DNA of 64,000 nucleotides, taken from NCBI RefSeq assembly GCF_014647375.1, contig NZ_BMPB01000001.1, forward strand, positions 496,001 through 560,000, given 5' to 3'. This stretch comes from Parabacteroides faecis (GTDB lineage Bacteria > Bacteroidota > Bacteroidia > Bacteroidales > Tannerellaceae). Positions within the stretch are counted from its first letter, which is position 1, and each line of letters begins with the position of its first letter. The notes under the pieces were generated by a model, which was not told the origin of the DNA, did no database searches, and was given only the letters and a program-made list of their open reading frames with translations. The translations under genes were made by a program, and so were the position numbers. Below are positions 54,587 to 64,000 of this stretch, piece by piece.

Positions 54587-54663
54587 ATCCCGATTACAAA
54601 ATTTCTACTATATGGAAATAACGTATTCGAGATATATCTACCAATCACTAAAATAAATACATC

Positions 54664-57600
54664 ATGAGATATTTAGATTTTTTGAGGAATTGTTTTACCG
54701 CTGCTGCTTTCCTTGTTAGTTCCTACGGAGCAGCCCAACATCCGGTACTACCTTCTGATAATGAATTAAACAGCCCTTTCGGAAATACAGATAGAAAGAA
54801 TTTCCAATCTCCATCTAAAGTTTATTATCCGGAAACCTGGTTTCACTACATTGGAGGAAACGTTTCAAAAGAAGGGATTACCAAAGACCTGGAAGCAATA
54901 TCAAAGACCGGAATTTCCGGGATTCAATTATTTCACGGACAGTTTGGAGGTCCGTGGCCGGGAGTAGAACCTCAAATAAAAAGTTTGAGTCCTCATTGGG
55001 ATGATGCTGTACGCCATACCGCAGAAGAATGTAAACGTTTGGGATTACGTTTCACGATGCTGAACTGTTCCGGATGGGCAACATCAGGAGGGCCATGGAT
55101 TGAAACATCGAATGCCATGCGTCATCTGGTATGGAGCCGGACTGATATCGATGGAGGAGTACATATAAACAAAAAATTATCTGTCCCACAACCAAGTGAA
55201 GAAATCTGGCGTGATTACAAAGACATTACAGTACTGGCATTCCCGACTCCCCTGGATGATACAAATAGCCCTCTCATCCCTATGGAAATAAGGAGTAACC
55301 ATGAAATGGACTGGAATGATTTTTTTCAGGGAAAGATGAAACAGCCTGTAAAACTCCAACCAACCACAGAAGATGCTCCGCATTGGTTTGAGGTTACATT
55401 TCCAGAGGCAACGCCCCTTCGAGCTGTGGAATTTCCCAGTATCAATTGGTTTAATCATCCTCAATGTTATGAGCCGGGAGTAACAGTAAATATACAAGCT
55501 GTTTTACCAGATGGTTCCGTAAAAGACATAATAAAAACAGATATACCTCAAGCCAATTCTCAAGACAACAAACCTTTTACCCTGGCCTGCTCCGATGTTT
55601 ATGGAGTAAATAAATACCGGATATCTATTGTCAATAAACACAACATGTCTCTATCTTCGCTCCTCTTATACTCCGCCGCCCGTAAAAACAACTGGGAGTC
55701 AGAAGCCGGATGGACTTTACGAAGCATTGAACGCAACGGGGCTTTTCCTACGCAAGACAAAAAAGCCTTCATCGACATTGATCAAATTCAGGATATTTCA
55801 TCTTTTATGGATAAAGACGGAAATCTGAACTGGACCGTACCTGCCGGTAAATGGACCATATTACGAATCGGGCACGTAAATACGGGACAAAAGAACAGTC
55901 CTGCCCCTCCCGAAGGAACCGGATGGGAATGTAATAAATTTGCCCCATCAGGAGCAGAGGCCCAATTCGACGGTTATATAGGACGCCTCATCAAAAATAA
56001 CGGAGTACTGGCAGACGGATTACTGAATGGTATGTTGATAGATAGCTGGGAATGCTATACACAGACATGGACCGATAATATGGAAAATGAATTTAAACGT
56101 GTAGCAAATTATCAACTCCGTAAATGGTTACCTGCTGTATTCGGTTATGTTATTAAAGACCACGAAACGACTACACGTTTCTTACACGACTGGCGTGCTA
56201 CTACAAACGATCTGTTCACTCACAACTTTTATGGAAGAATGACAGAACTGGCACATGAAAACGGCCTGTACATGACCTATGAGACAGCTGCCGGAGATGT
56301 ATTCCCCGCTGATATACTTGAGTATTTCAAATTTGCAGATATACCCATGTGCGAATTCTGGCAACCGATGACTGAGAATTTTGTCGGTTCTTCAAATTTC
56401 AAACCTATCAAACCGGCAGCATCTGCTACACGCCTGTACGGTAAGCCACGTCTAGCAGCAGAAGCCTTTACCTCTTTCGACCTGACATGGGACGAACACA
56501 TGAGCATGTTCAAAGAAGTGGCAAATGTGAATTATGCAGATGGCGTTACTCATCTTGTTTTTCACACCTATACACACAACCCCCAGAATCCGTTCTTTGC
56601 TCCGGGAACATCCTTCGGGTCAGGCATAGGCAGCCCATTCTTACGAGGACAGACCTGGTGGAAATATATGCCTGAATTAACGACCTACCTTTCACGTTGC
56701 AGTTATATGTTAGAGCGTGGAAAACCGGTTTCTGATGTGCTCTGGTATCTAGGAGATGAAATAAATCATAAGCCAAATCAAAATGCACCATTCCCGGAAG
56801 GTTTCAAATATGATTATTGCAACCCAGATATTTTATTGAACCGGCTTTCCGTTAAAGAGGGCAAGATAGTGACTCCTGAAGGAATCAGTTACCGTGTATT
56901 ATGGCTTCCTGATACTCCGAGAATGCTACCGGAGACTTTAGAAAAAATATATGAACTGCTTCGGGCCGGAGCTACTGTAATAGGGAATGCACCCGAGAAG
57001 CTTGTAACTCTTACAGGAGGAAATACGGCTCAACAACGTTTTGACAAAGCAATTAAAAACATCTGGGGAAAAGCGAGTCAGAAAGGCATCAGAAAAGTCG
57101 GTAAAGGATATATAATTTCAAATACTCCACTCGACACAGCTTTAAAAGAATTAAAAATAACTCCGGATGTAACAGGAGGGAAAGCTTTATGGTCGCATCG
57201 ACAGGTTGAAGAAGCCGACTGGTATTTTGTATGTCCGCAAAAGGGAGAAGATTTCAACGGCATTCTCAATTTCCGTTGTGAAGGAGAGGTCGAACTTTGG
57301 GACCCGGTAACAGGAACTTCAAAACCGATCGAAAGTTCCAGTAACGGCAACCGTACATCTGTTAAGTTGGCTCTACCTGTCGCAGGCTCTTGTTTCGTCG
57401 TATTCCATCACTCAAAAAATAATAAATCCCAATATGAAATAGAGAAACAGAATAAAAAAGTTACATCTGTATTACTTTCTAATCCATGGACTCTGACTTT
57501 CCCTTCCGGATGGGGAACACCGTCTTCATTGGAACTTACAGATTTAAAACCGTGGAAAGATATGGACCTTCCGACCGAAGGTAAAGCCTTTTCAGGGACT

Positions 57601-57945
57601 GCTATTTACAAAACATCTTTCAATATAGATAAAATTGAAAAAGGGATGACTGTTTCTTTGGACCTGGGAAAAGTAGAAATGATAGCTTCCGTATCAGTCA
57701 ACGGAAAACCTCTCCGTACATTATGGGCTCCACCATATAGTCTGGATATAACAGAAGCTGTGAAAACCGGAAAAAATACACTGACTGTAGAAATAACAAG
57801 TACCTGGTTCAATCGTCTTGTCTATGATGCCGGACAACCGGAAGAGATGCGTAAAACATGGACTATAAACGGCCCTTCAAAAGATGCCCCTTTAAGAGAT
57901 TCGGGACTTCTTGGGCCTGTTAAGTATAACATAACAAGTTTTTAA
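54664..57945 (+). CDS. GH106-type alpha-L-rhamnosidase (PUL 3, second of three)
   Basis: A 1093-aa exported enzyme. The signal peptide region is about 1-24. The family signature appears as FHYIGGNVSKEGITKDLEAI and LNCSGWATSGGPWIET. Barrel acids are in LIDSWECYTQTW and IPMCEFWQP, and the C-terminal sandwich shows ASVSVNGKPLRTLWAPPYSL and TSTWFNRLVYDAGQP. It is clearly diverged from the genes on both sides, which suggests a different linkage or acceptor rather than simple duplication. It starts 77 bases after the first GH106 gene and ends three bases before the third. Confidence 0.91.
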   Translation: MRYLDFLRNCFTAAAFLVSSYGAAQHPVLPSDNELNSPFGNTDRKNFQSPSKVYYPETWFHYIGGNVSKEGITKDLEAISKTGISGIQLFHGQFGGPWPGVEPQIKSLSPHWDDAVRHTAEECKRLGLRFTMLNCSGWATSGGPWIETSNAMRHLVWSRTDIDGGVHINKKLSVPQPSEEIWRDYKDITVLAFPTPLDDTNSPLIPMEIRSNHEMDWNDFFQGKMKQPVKLQPTTEDAPHWFEVTFPEATPLRAVEFPSINWFNHPQCYEPGVTVNIQAVLPDGSVKDIIKTDIPQANSQDNKPFTLACSDVYGVNKYRISIVNKHNMSLSSLLLYSAARKNNWESEAGWTLRSIERNGAFPTQDKKAFIDIDQIQDISSFMDKDGNLNWTVPAGKWTILRIGHVNTGQKNSPAPPEGTGWECNKFAPSGAEAQFDGYIGRLIKNNGVLADGLLNGMLIDSWECYTQTWTDNMENEFKRVANYQLRKWLPAVFGYVIKDHETTTRFLHDWRATTNDLFTHNFYGRMTELAHENGLYMTYETAAGDVFPADILEYFKFADIPMCEFWQPMTENFVGSSNFKPIKPAASATRLYGKPRLAAEAFTSFDLTWDEHMSMFKEVANVNYADGVTHLVFHTYTHNPQNPFFAPGTSFGSGIGSPFLRGQTWWKYMPELTTYLSRCSYMLERGKPVSDVLWYLGDEINHKPNQNAPFPEGFKYDYCNPDILLNRLSVKEGKIVTPEGISYRVLWLPDTPRMLPETLEKIYELLRAGATVIGNAPEKLVTLTGGNTAQQRFDKAIKNIWGKASQKGIRKVGKGYIISNTPLDTALKELKITPDVTGGKALWSHRQVEEADWYFVCPQKGEDFNGILNFRCEGEVELWDPVTGTSKPIESSSNGNRTSVKLALPVAGSCFVVFHHSKNNKSQYEIEKQNKKVTSVLLSNPWTLTFPSGWGTPSSLELTDLKPWKDMDLPTEGKAFSGTAIYKTSFNIDKIEKGMTVSLDLGKVEMIASVSVNGKPLRTLWAPPYSLDITEAVKTGKNTLTVEITSTWFNRLVYDAGQPEEMRKTWTINGPSKDAPLRDSGLLGPVKYNITSF

Positions 57946-57948
57946 GCA

Positions 57949-60900
57949 ATGAAAAAAATAATTTATACCTATTTTACACCACTGATAGTCTGTTGCCTTC
58001 TCTGTTGCTGTACAAAACAACAGAAGAATACCGTGGACTTCACAGAAGTTGAGAAAAACTTCAAGGATATCCCCGCTGATATACAGACCTCCATATACTG
58101 GTACTGGATCAACGATAATATATCCAAAGAGGCTGTAATAAAAGACCTGCACTCGATGAAAGAGGTCGGTATCAACCGGGCTTTTATCGGTAATATCGGA
58201 CTATCTCCACAAGAAGCCCCCTACGGAAAAGTCAAGATCTTTACCGATGAGTGGTGGGATATTATGCATACTGCACTGAAAACCGCTACGGAATTAAACA
58301 TTGAAATAGGACTTTTCAACAGTCCCGGATGGAGCCAGTCAGGAGGTCCATGGATCAAGCCTGAACAAGCGATGCGATATCTTACATATTCGGAAGTCAA
58401 AGTAAAAGGCCCCCAAAAATTACAACAACATCTTACAGAGCCGACAAAGGATTTCCAGGATGTTAAGGTAATTGCCATGCCCGTAAATAAGGACTACTTA
58501 ATTAATTTGTTGGAAAAAGGGACTTATACCATTTCACCTTCAAATATAAAAGCGGATCTGAACACTGGGAAAGAGTTGACCTTCAATGATAAAGAAATTA
58601 CTATCGATATTACCTTACCGAAAGAGGCTACAGCGCGAAGCCTTGTTCTCTATCCGGCAGAACGACCAATAAGAGCGAAAATTGAACTGCAGGTTCAAGA
58701 GGGGGATTCTTTCAAAAACATTAAACAGTTCACCTTAAATCGCACTAACCCCGCATTAAATGTTGGTTTCGAACCTTATGCTCCCGTCGCTATCAGCTTA
58801 CCGGAAGTAAAAGATCAGAAACTCCGCCTTGTGATGGAAGCCAATCCGGGAAGCGGTATCAAGCGTATCCTGTTATCTCCTTCACCTGTAATGGAAAGGT
58901 TTGCAGAAAAATCATTGGCAAAAATGCATCAGACACCACTCCCCTATTGGCATGATTATTTATGGGATGAACAACCCGATGTTACCAGTTACAAAATGAC
59001 ACAACCGGATGAAATCCTGGACATCTCTGGCTATATGGATGACCAGGGACTGTTAACCTGGGATGTTCCTGAAGGAGAATGGATTATTATGCGTACGGGA
59101 ATGACACCGACAGGCGTCACAAACAGCCCGGCTTCTCCGGAAGGCACAGGACTCGAGGTGGATAAAATGAGCAAAGAACATGTAGCCAGTCATTTCGATG
59201 CCTATCTGGGAATGATCCTGGAGCGAATTCCTGCTGACGATCGTAAAACATTAAAAGTTGCGGTTCAGGATAGTTATGAAACCGGAGGACAAAATTTTAC
59301 TGACGATTTTCTGAAAGAATTCCAAAAACGCTATGGCTACGATCCCGTGCCTTTTCTTCCCGTATTCAAAGGCCATATCATAGGTAGTCCTGATTTGTCT
59401 GATCGCTTCCTATGGGATGTCAGAAGGTTCGTTGCCGACAAAATATCCTATGATTATGTCGGAGGGTTAAGAAAAATAAGTCATGAACATGGAATGACCA
59501 CCTGGCTTGAGAATTACGGGCATTGGGGATTCCCTGGCGAATTTCTGCAATATGGCGGTCAGTCCGATGAAGTCGGCGGCGAATTTTGGAATGAAGGTAA
59601 CCTGGGGAGTATCGAGAATCGTGCAGCTTCTTCCTGTGCCCATATTTATGGAAAACCAAAGGTCTCTGCCGAGTCATTCACCTGCGGAGAAGGTTCGTAC
59701 AGTCGTTATCCTGCAATCCTGAAACAACGTGGTGACTGGTCGTTCACTGAAGGTGTCAACAATACTCTTTTACATGTTTATATCCACCAACCTTACGAAA
59801 ACAGACCACCCGGAGTCAACACCAGTTTCGGCAACGAATTTAACCGCCTGAATACATGGTACTCACATTTAGGTCTTTTTGTTTCTTATATCAAACGTGC
59901 CAATTATATGTTACAGCAAGGTCAGAATATAGCTGATATCGCTTACTTTATTGGAGAAGATGCACCAAAGATGACAGGCATACGTGATCCTGAAATACCC
60001 AAAGGATATTCATATGATTACATTAATGCAGAAGTTATAGAACGTGACCTGACAGTAAAAGACGGAAAGTTGGTATTGCCACACGGCACATCTTACCGCG
60101 TACTGGTATTACCTAAACTGGAAACCATGCGCCCATCTGTCCTGAAGAAGATTGAACAGTTGGTTGCTGACGGGGCGGTTATCCTCGGTCCTCCTCCTAG
60201 CCGTTCACCCAGTATGGAGAACTACCCGGTTGCCGATCAGGAAGTAAATGCACTCGCAAAGAAAATGTGGGGCGATCTATCCGTAAAACAACGTTCTTAT
60301 GGAAAAGGGACTATCTATACCGACGTGGAGTTAAAAGAGGTTCTGGACAGATCAGGCGTGATTCCCGACTGTCAGTTCGGAGAAAATGATCCGGTCCTTT
60401 ATGTTCATCGCACAGCCGGAGATAATGAAATCTATTTTATCACGAACCAAAGTGACCGGACGATCACCGTTTCTCCACAATTCCGTGTACAAGGAAAAGT
60501 ACCCGAATTATGGGATGTTGTAACCGGGTCAATCAGACCATTACCTGCTTTCATACAGGGTAAAGAATCGACAACCATCCCGTTGCAACTGGAAGCATAC
60601 GAAAGTGGGTTTATCGTGTTCCGTAAAACAGGTAAACCTGCCGCTACCGGTGTGGAGGATAATTATCCGAAACCGGAAATTATTACTAAAATAGATCAGC
60701 CCTGGCAGGTTCTTTTTGAATCAGACCAATATAAACGGGGACCTGCTCAACCGGTTACATTTTCAACGCTCACAGATTGGAGTAAACATGAAGATGAAAG
60801 TATCAGATATTATTCAGGGACTGCCATATACAAAACAACATTTGACGTAAAAAAGAAGCCCGAAGGAAAACTTTTTGTAGATTTGGGCCAGGTTACGGCA

Positions 60901-61170
60901 ATGGCCAAAATAAAGATCAATGGTAAATATGTCGGTGGTGTTTGGACAGCTCCTTACCGGATAGAAGTTTCAGATGTGATAAGAGACGGTATCAATGAAC
61001 TGGAGGTAGAAGTAGTTAATACCTGGATGAACCGTCTGATCGGTGATTTGCGTCTGCCAGAGGCAGAACGTCCGACATGGGCGCATCATAATTCATGGAA
61101 TGTTCATTCACCTTTACAGACCTCCGGATTATTAGGGCCTGTCAATTTGTTATCAATAAAATATAAATAG
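57949..61170 (+). CDS. GH106-type alpha-L-rhamnosidase lipoprotein (PUL 3, third of three)
   Basis: A 1073-aa protein with a lipoprotein signal (LIVCCLLCCC near residue 21), so unlike the other two it is probably membrane anchored. The signature is SIYWYWINDNISKEAVIKDL and FNSPGWSQSGGPWIKP. Catalytic candidates are the acids in VQDSYETGGQNF and EVGGEFWNEGN. The C-terminal sandwich shows AKIKINGKYVGGVWTAPYRI and VNTWMNRLIGDLRLP. The start codon is three bases after the preceding stop, so it is likely translationally coupled. Confidence 0.9.
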   Translation: MKKIIYTYFTPLIVCCLLCCCTKQQKNTVDFTEVEKNFKDIPADIQTSIYWYWINDNISKEAVIKDLHSMKEVGINRAFIGNIGLSPQEAPYGKVKIFTDEWWDIMHTALKTATELNIEIGLFNSPGWSQSGGPWIKPEQAMRYLTYSEVKVKGPQKLQQHLTEPTKDFQDVKVIAMPVNKDYLINLLEKGTYTISPSNIKADLNTGKELTFNDKEITIDITLPKEATARSLVLYPAERPIRAKIELQVQEGDSFKNIKQFTLNRTNPALNVGFEPYAPVAISLPEVKDQKLRLVMEANPGSGIKRILLSPSPVMERFAEKSLAKMHQTPLPYWHDYLWDEQPDVTSYKMTQPDEILDISGYMDDQGLLTWDVPEGEWIIMRTGMTPTGVTNSPASPEGTGLEVDKMSKEHVASHFDAYLGMILERIPADDRKTLKVAVQDSYETGGQNFTDDFLKEFQKRYGYDPVPFLPVFKGHIIGSPDLSDRFLWDVRRFVADKISYDYVGGLRKISHEHGMTTWLENYGHWGFPGEFLQYGGQSDEVGGEFWNEGNLGSIENRAASSCAHIYGKPKVSAESFTCGEGSYSRYPAILKQRGDWSFTEGVNNTLLHVYIHQPYENRPPGVNTSFGNEFNRLNTWYSHLGLFVSYIKRANYMLQQGQNIADIAYFIGEDAPKMTGIRDPEIPKGYSYDYINAEVIERDLTVKDGKLVLPHGTSYRVLVLPKLETMRPSVLKKIEQLVADGAVILGPPPSRSPSMENYPVADQEVNALAKKMWGDLSVKQRSYGKGTIYTDVELKEVLDRSGVIPDCQFGENDPVLYVHRTAGDNEIYFITNQSDRTITVSPQFRVQGKVPELWDVVTGSIRPLPAFIQGKESTTIPLQLEAYESGFIVFRKTGKPAATGVEDNYPKPEIITKIDQPWQVLFESDQYKRGPAQPVTFSTLTDWSKHEDESIRYYSGTAIYKTTFDVKKKPEGKLFVDLGQVTAMAKIKINGKYVGGVWTAPYRIEVSDVIRDGINELEVEVVNTWMNRLIGDLRLPEAERPTWAHHNSWNVHSPLQTSGLLGPVNLLSIKYK

Positions 61171-61178
61171 ATACAATT

Positions 61179-63206
61179 ATGAACAATAAATTCCTTTTAT
61201 CATTAATACTTACAATAGGATTATGTAGCACTGTATCCCTTGCCAAGGCGGATAACCCCGATCACCCCAATAACCGTTATCCGCTCATAAGAAAACCCTA
61301 CATGGAACTACCATTGGGTAGCATCAAAGCCAAAGGTTGGCTTCTGGAGATGTTGGAGCGGCAAAAGAAAGGGGCGTCCAGTCAAATGGACGTCCTGTAT
61401 CCGGAAGTGATGGGGGCACGTAACGGATGGCTCGGTGGTGACGGCGACCAATGGGAAAGAGGTCCGTACTGGATAGACGGATTATTACCCTTAGCCTATA
61501 TCCTGGATGATAAGGAGTTGAAGCAAAAGGTACAGCCCTGGATAGAATGGACTTTGAAAAGCCAGCGTGAAGACGGTTTCTTCGGTCCTGCCAGGGATTA
61601 TAATCCCGAACCCGGCATTCAAAGGGATAATTCCGCAGACTGGTGGCCCCGGATGGTAATGCTGAAGATCATGCAGCAGTATTATTCGGCAACAGGAGAT
61701 AAACGGGTGATCGACTTTATGAGTAACTATTTCCGTTATCAGTTAGCGACTCTTCCTTCTACCCCACTGGGTAACTGGACCTTCTGGGCCGAGTATCGTG
61801 CCTGCGACAACCTGCAGGCCGTATACTGGCTTTACAATATTACCGGAGAGAAATTCCTGCTCGATCTAGGAAATCTCTTACATAAACAAAGCTACGATTT
61901 CGTCGACATGTTCCTTAACCGGAATGATCTGACCCGTTTCAACACGATTCACTGTGTGAACCTGGCACAAGGACTCAAGGAGCCGGTTATTTATTACCAG
62001 CAAAACCCGGATGAGAAGTACCTGGATGCAGTCAAAAAAGGACTGGCCGATATTCGTCAATATAACGGACAGCCACAAGGAATGTACGGAGGAGATGAAG
62101 GATTGCATGGCAACAATCCGACCCAGGGTTCCGAATTATGCTCTGCCGTAGAATTTATGTATTCACTGGAAAAGATGATGGAGATAACGGGTGATCTGAC
62201 TTTGACAGACCATCTGGAACGGATCGCTTTCAACGCCCTCCCTACTCAGATAACAGATGATTTTATGGATAAACAATATTTCCAGCAGGCCAATCAGGTA
62301 ATGGTCACACGCCATGCCCACAATTTCTATGAGGATGCCAACCATGCAGAAACAGATATTATCTATGGGACACGGACCGGATATCCTTGTTGTTTCTCCA
62401 ATATGCATCAGGGATGGCCTAAATTCACTCAAAGCCTTTGGTATGCTACACCGGATAATGGTATTGCTGCGCTGGCCTATTCTCCTTCGGAGGTGACGAC
62501 AAAGGTTGGCAACGGCCATAGAGTAACTGTTACAGAGGACACTCATTACCCGATGGATGATAAGATACAGTTTACCGTCCGGCTACTCGGCAAGACCAAA
62601 GAGGTTGACTTTCCGCTCCATTTGCGTATCCCCGGATGGTGTAAAGATGCGACTGTTACCGTTAATGGCGTTCCTGAATCTACTGCCAAAGGAAACAGTA
62701 CGGCGATTATACGTCGAACATGGAAAACCGGCGACCAGGTCGTTTTACACTTACCGATGGAAGTAACGACAAGTAAATGGTATGAGAATTCAATCGCCGT
62801 TGAACGAGGTCCACTGGTCTATGCACTGAAGATGGAGGAGAAATGGGAAAAGAAAAAATTTGAAGGAGATGATATTACACAGTTCGGTCAATCCTACTAC
62901 GAAGTCACTTCACCGACCAAATGGAATTATGGAATACTGGCTTCAGCTCCCGAAAATACAAAGGAGAATTTCCAGGTTACGATCGACAAAGCCAAACAGG
63001 CAAATAATTATTTCTGGAACGTAGAAAATGCCCCTATCCAGATCAAGGTAAAAGCGAAGGAAATACCTTCCTGGCAACTATACAATGAAATGGCAGGCCC
63101 TCTCCCCTTCTCTACCGGCAGAAGTAAAAACCCTGTAGAAGAGATCACTCTGATTCCTTACGGGTGTACAACGCTACGTGTTTCAGAGTTTCCGTTAGTA
63201 AGATAA
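61179..63206 (+). CDS. GH127-type (DUF1680) beta-L-arabinofuranosidase (PUL 3)
   Basis: A 675-aa exported enzyme with a signal peptide cleaved near AKA (residue 24), then an (alpha/alpha)6 barrel and a C-terminal beta-sandwich (FPLHLRIPGWCKDATVTVNG). The unusual zinc-thiolate active site of GH127 is recognisable: E319 and C321 in GSELCSAVE and the cysteine pair C404-C405 in GYPCCFSNMHQGW, which correspond in order and spacing to the Glu and three Cys ligands described for HypBA1. The gene starts eight bases after the third GH106 gene. The predicted role is removal of L-arabinofuranose from plant glycans; related DUF1680 families have other specificities. Confidence 0.9.
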   Translation: MNNKFLLSLILTIGLCSTVSLAKADNPDHPNNRYPLIRKPYMELPLGSIKAKGWLLEMLERQKKGASSQMDVLYPEVMGARNGWLGGDGDQWERGPYWIDGLLPLAYILDDKELKQKVQPWIEWTLKSQREDGFFGPARDYNPEPGIQRDNSADWWPRMVMLKIMQQYYSATGDKRVIDFMSNYFRYQLATLPSTPLGNWTFWAEYRACDNLQAVYWLYNITGEKFLLDLGNLLHKQSYDFVDMFLNRNDLTRFNTIHCVNLAQGLKEPVIYYQQNPDEKYLDAVKKGLADIRQYNGQPQGMYGGDEGLHGNNPTQGSELCSAVEFMYSLEKMMEITGDLTLTDHLERIAFNALPTQITDDFMDKQYFQQANQVMVTRHAHNFYEDANHAETDIIYGTRTGYPCCFSNMHQGWPKFTQSLWYATPDNGIAALAYSPSEVTTKVGNGHRVTVTEDTHYPMDDKIQFTVRLLGKTKEVDFPLHLRIPGWCKDATVTVNGVPESTAKGNSTAIIRRTWKTGDQVVLHLPMEVTTSKWYENSIAVERGPLVYALKMEEKWEKKKFEGDDITQFGQSYYEVTSPTKWNYGILASAPENTKENFQVTIDKAKQANNYFWNVENAPIQIKVKAKEIPSWQLYNEMAGPLPFSTGRSKNPVEEITLIPYGCTTLRVSEFPLVR

Positions 63207-63230
63207 TACAGGATCATTCCTGTCAACAAT

Positions 63231-63271
63231 CCTTTCGCCGGACACGGTCATGTACTATGTTTGGCGAAAGG
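63231..63271. terminator. Bidirectional terminator between PUL 3 and its sigma gene
   Basis: CCTTTCGCC (63231-63239) pairs with GGCGAAAGG (63263-63271), flanked outside by A-rich and T-rich bases. It separates the convergent GH127 and sigma genes. Confidence 0.6.
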
Positions 63272-63294
63272 GTTTCCAGATAAGAAACAGTTCC

Positions 63295-63843
63295 TCACTT
63301 CAGAAAGAGTAAATAAAAAATAGGCAGGTAATCTTTCAAGGCAATCCTCAACACCTTCAAAGACCTGGTTATATGGTATTCAACTCCTTTCGGGCTGATA
63401 GACAACTCCTCTGCTATTTCCTTTACAGTACGGCATTCATACCGGCTTAACTCGAAGACACGCCGGGTTTGTTCCGGCAAAGCCTCCAATGTTTCTTTTA
63501 CGATACGGGTTATCTCTGAGGAAAATATTTCTTCCAGATCACAAGCCTGCAGAGTAGAGATCCGGTAGCCCAGATCACGGGCCATTTTAGATGAGATCGA
63601 ATCGGAGACGGACTGCTTTACATCCTGATGTTTCAGATAATTCAAAGCACCGTTTTTCAGCATCATAACAAGTAAAGATAACGGATATTCCACCTTTTCC
63701 TTTTTGCTGGTATCCCACAAATTAATTAAAGCCTCAGACACAATATCTTCCGCAGCCATATCGTCCCTGACATATGACTTTACAAACAAAAACGAACGTT
63801 TATAGTAGTTTGTGTATATCTCGCTGAAACTTATATTACTCAT
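63295..63843 (-). CDS. ECF-type RNA polymerase sigma-70 factor (distal to PUL 3)
   Basis: A 182-aa ECF sigma factor. Region 2 shows AAEDIVSEALINLWDTSKK and region 4 shows CRTVKEIAEELSISPKGVEYHITRSLK. It is convergent with the GH127 gene and is the only sigma gene near the PUL 3 FecR, which otherwise has none, so it is the best candidate partner. It could instead belong to a locus beyond the right edge. A TATTTTTG box on the minus strand (63894-63901) lies 50 bases upstream of the start. Confidence 0.92.
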   Translation of the reverse strand: MSNISFSEIYTNYYKRSFLFVKSYVRDDMAAEDIVSEALINLWDTSKKEKVEYPLSLLVMMLKNGALNYLKHQDVKQSVSDSISSKMARDLGYRISTLQACDLEEIFSSEITRIVKETLEALPEQTRRVFELSRYECRTVKEIAEELSISPKGVEYHITRSLKVLRIALKDYLPIFYLLFLK

Positions 63844-64000
63844 CTCCTATGGAATCTAAAGAAGGCTCTCTCTCCATTTATCTCAATACCATACAAAAAT
63901 AAGATTTATTCCATAATAGTCAATAGCTATTGGTAATAATTCTTTTTTAATACTTCTATTGCTTATCACAACTGCATTCCTTTCATATCACAGTTGGATT

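Noticed and set aside
1-64000. CRISPR arrays, rRNA genes, complete insertion sequences, riboswitches or an origin of replication
   Set aside because: No regular spaced repeats, transposase genes, rRNA-like sequence or recognisable riboswitch motifs were seen on reading the window.

Overview
This window looks like a chromosomal segment of a gut Bacteroidales bacterium, most likely Parabacteroides or a close relative. The evidence is the repeated SusC/SusD pairs with ECF sigma and FecR-type anti-sigma genes, lipoprotein signal peptides, Bacteroidales promoter boxes of the form TAnnTTTG, and a Bacteroidota-style DUF4271-hemD-rnpA-yidD cluster. The genus is inference. I found no CRISPR array, rRNA, prophage, transposase or site-specific recombinase gene.

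Layout. 1-1815: a FecR/ECF sigma pair on the minus strand whose polysaccharide utilization locus (PUL) presumably continues beyond the left edge. 1894-4582: a sigma-4-like/alpha-CTD-like regulator, an XRE regulator, a GC-rich palindromic repeat and a 5'-truncated Rpn nuclease remnant. 4580-19518: PUL 1 on the minus strand, ordered sigma, FecR, SusC, SusD, then three large secreted enzymes of unrecognised family, two of them paralogues. 19928-22312: an isomerase/epimerase-like protein and a Tat-exported Gfo/Idh/MocA oxidoreductase. 22503-32921: tRNA-Gln and core genes (tyrS, tatD-like, yidD, rnpA, hemD, DUF4271, lpd) with a plug-like secreted protein and an M43-type metalloprotease on the opposite strand. 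34031-41064: PUL 2 (SusC, SusD, GH123/DUF4091-like), with no dedicated regulator. 41271-44809: a secreted protein, nadB and an SGNH hydrolase. 45027-63843: PUL 3 (FecR, SusC, SusD, three GH106-type rhamnosidases, a GH127-type arabinofuranosidase) with its probable ECF sigma gene inverted at the far end.

How the parts fit. SusC/SusD import glycans, the lipoprotein and secreted hydrolases trim them, and the sigma/FecR pairs sense transport. The PUL 3 enzymes suggest a plant glycan rich in rhamnose and arabinofuranose, and PUL 2 suggests beta-GalNAc-containing glycans; both substrates are inferred.

The most interesting signals are regulatory. Two putative invertible promoters (about 19565-19775 and 33684-33919) are flanked by perfect inverted repeats of one type, AGTTC-N5-GAACT, with a different central five bases in each pair. 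One sits upstream of the PUL 1 sigma gene and the other upstream of the PUL 2 susC. Each encloses a TATATTTG box 16-17 bases from one repeat, and in this sequence both boxes point away from the PUL, so both appear to be OFF. All three PULs also carry a terminator-like hairpin immediately after susD, before the enzyme genes, which could uncouple transporter from enzyme expression.
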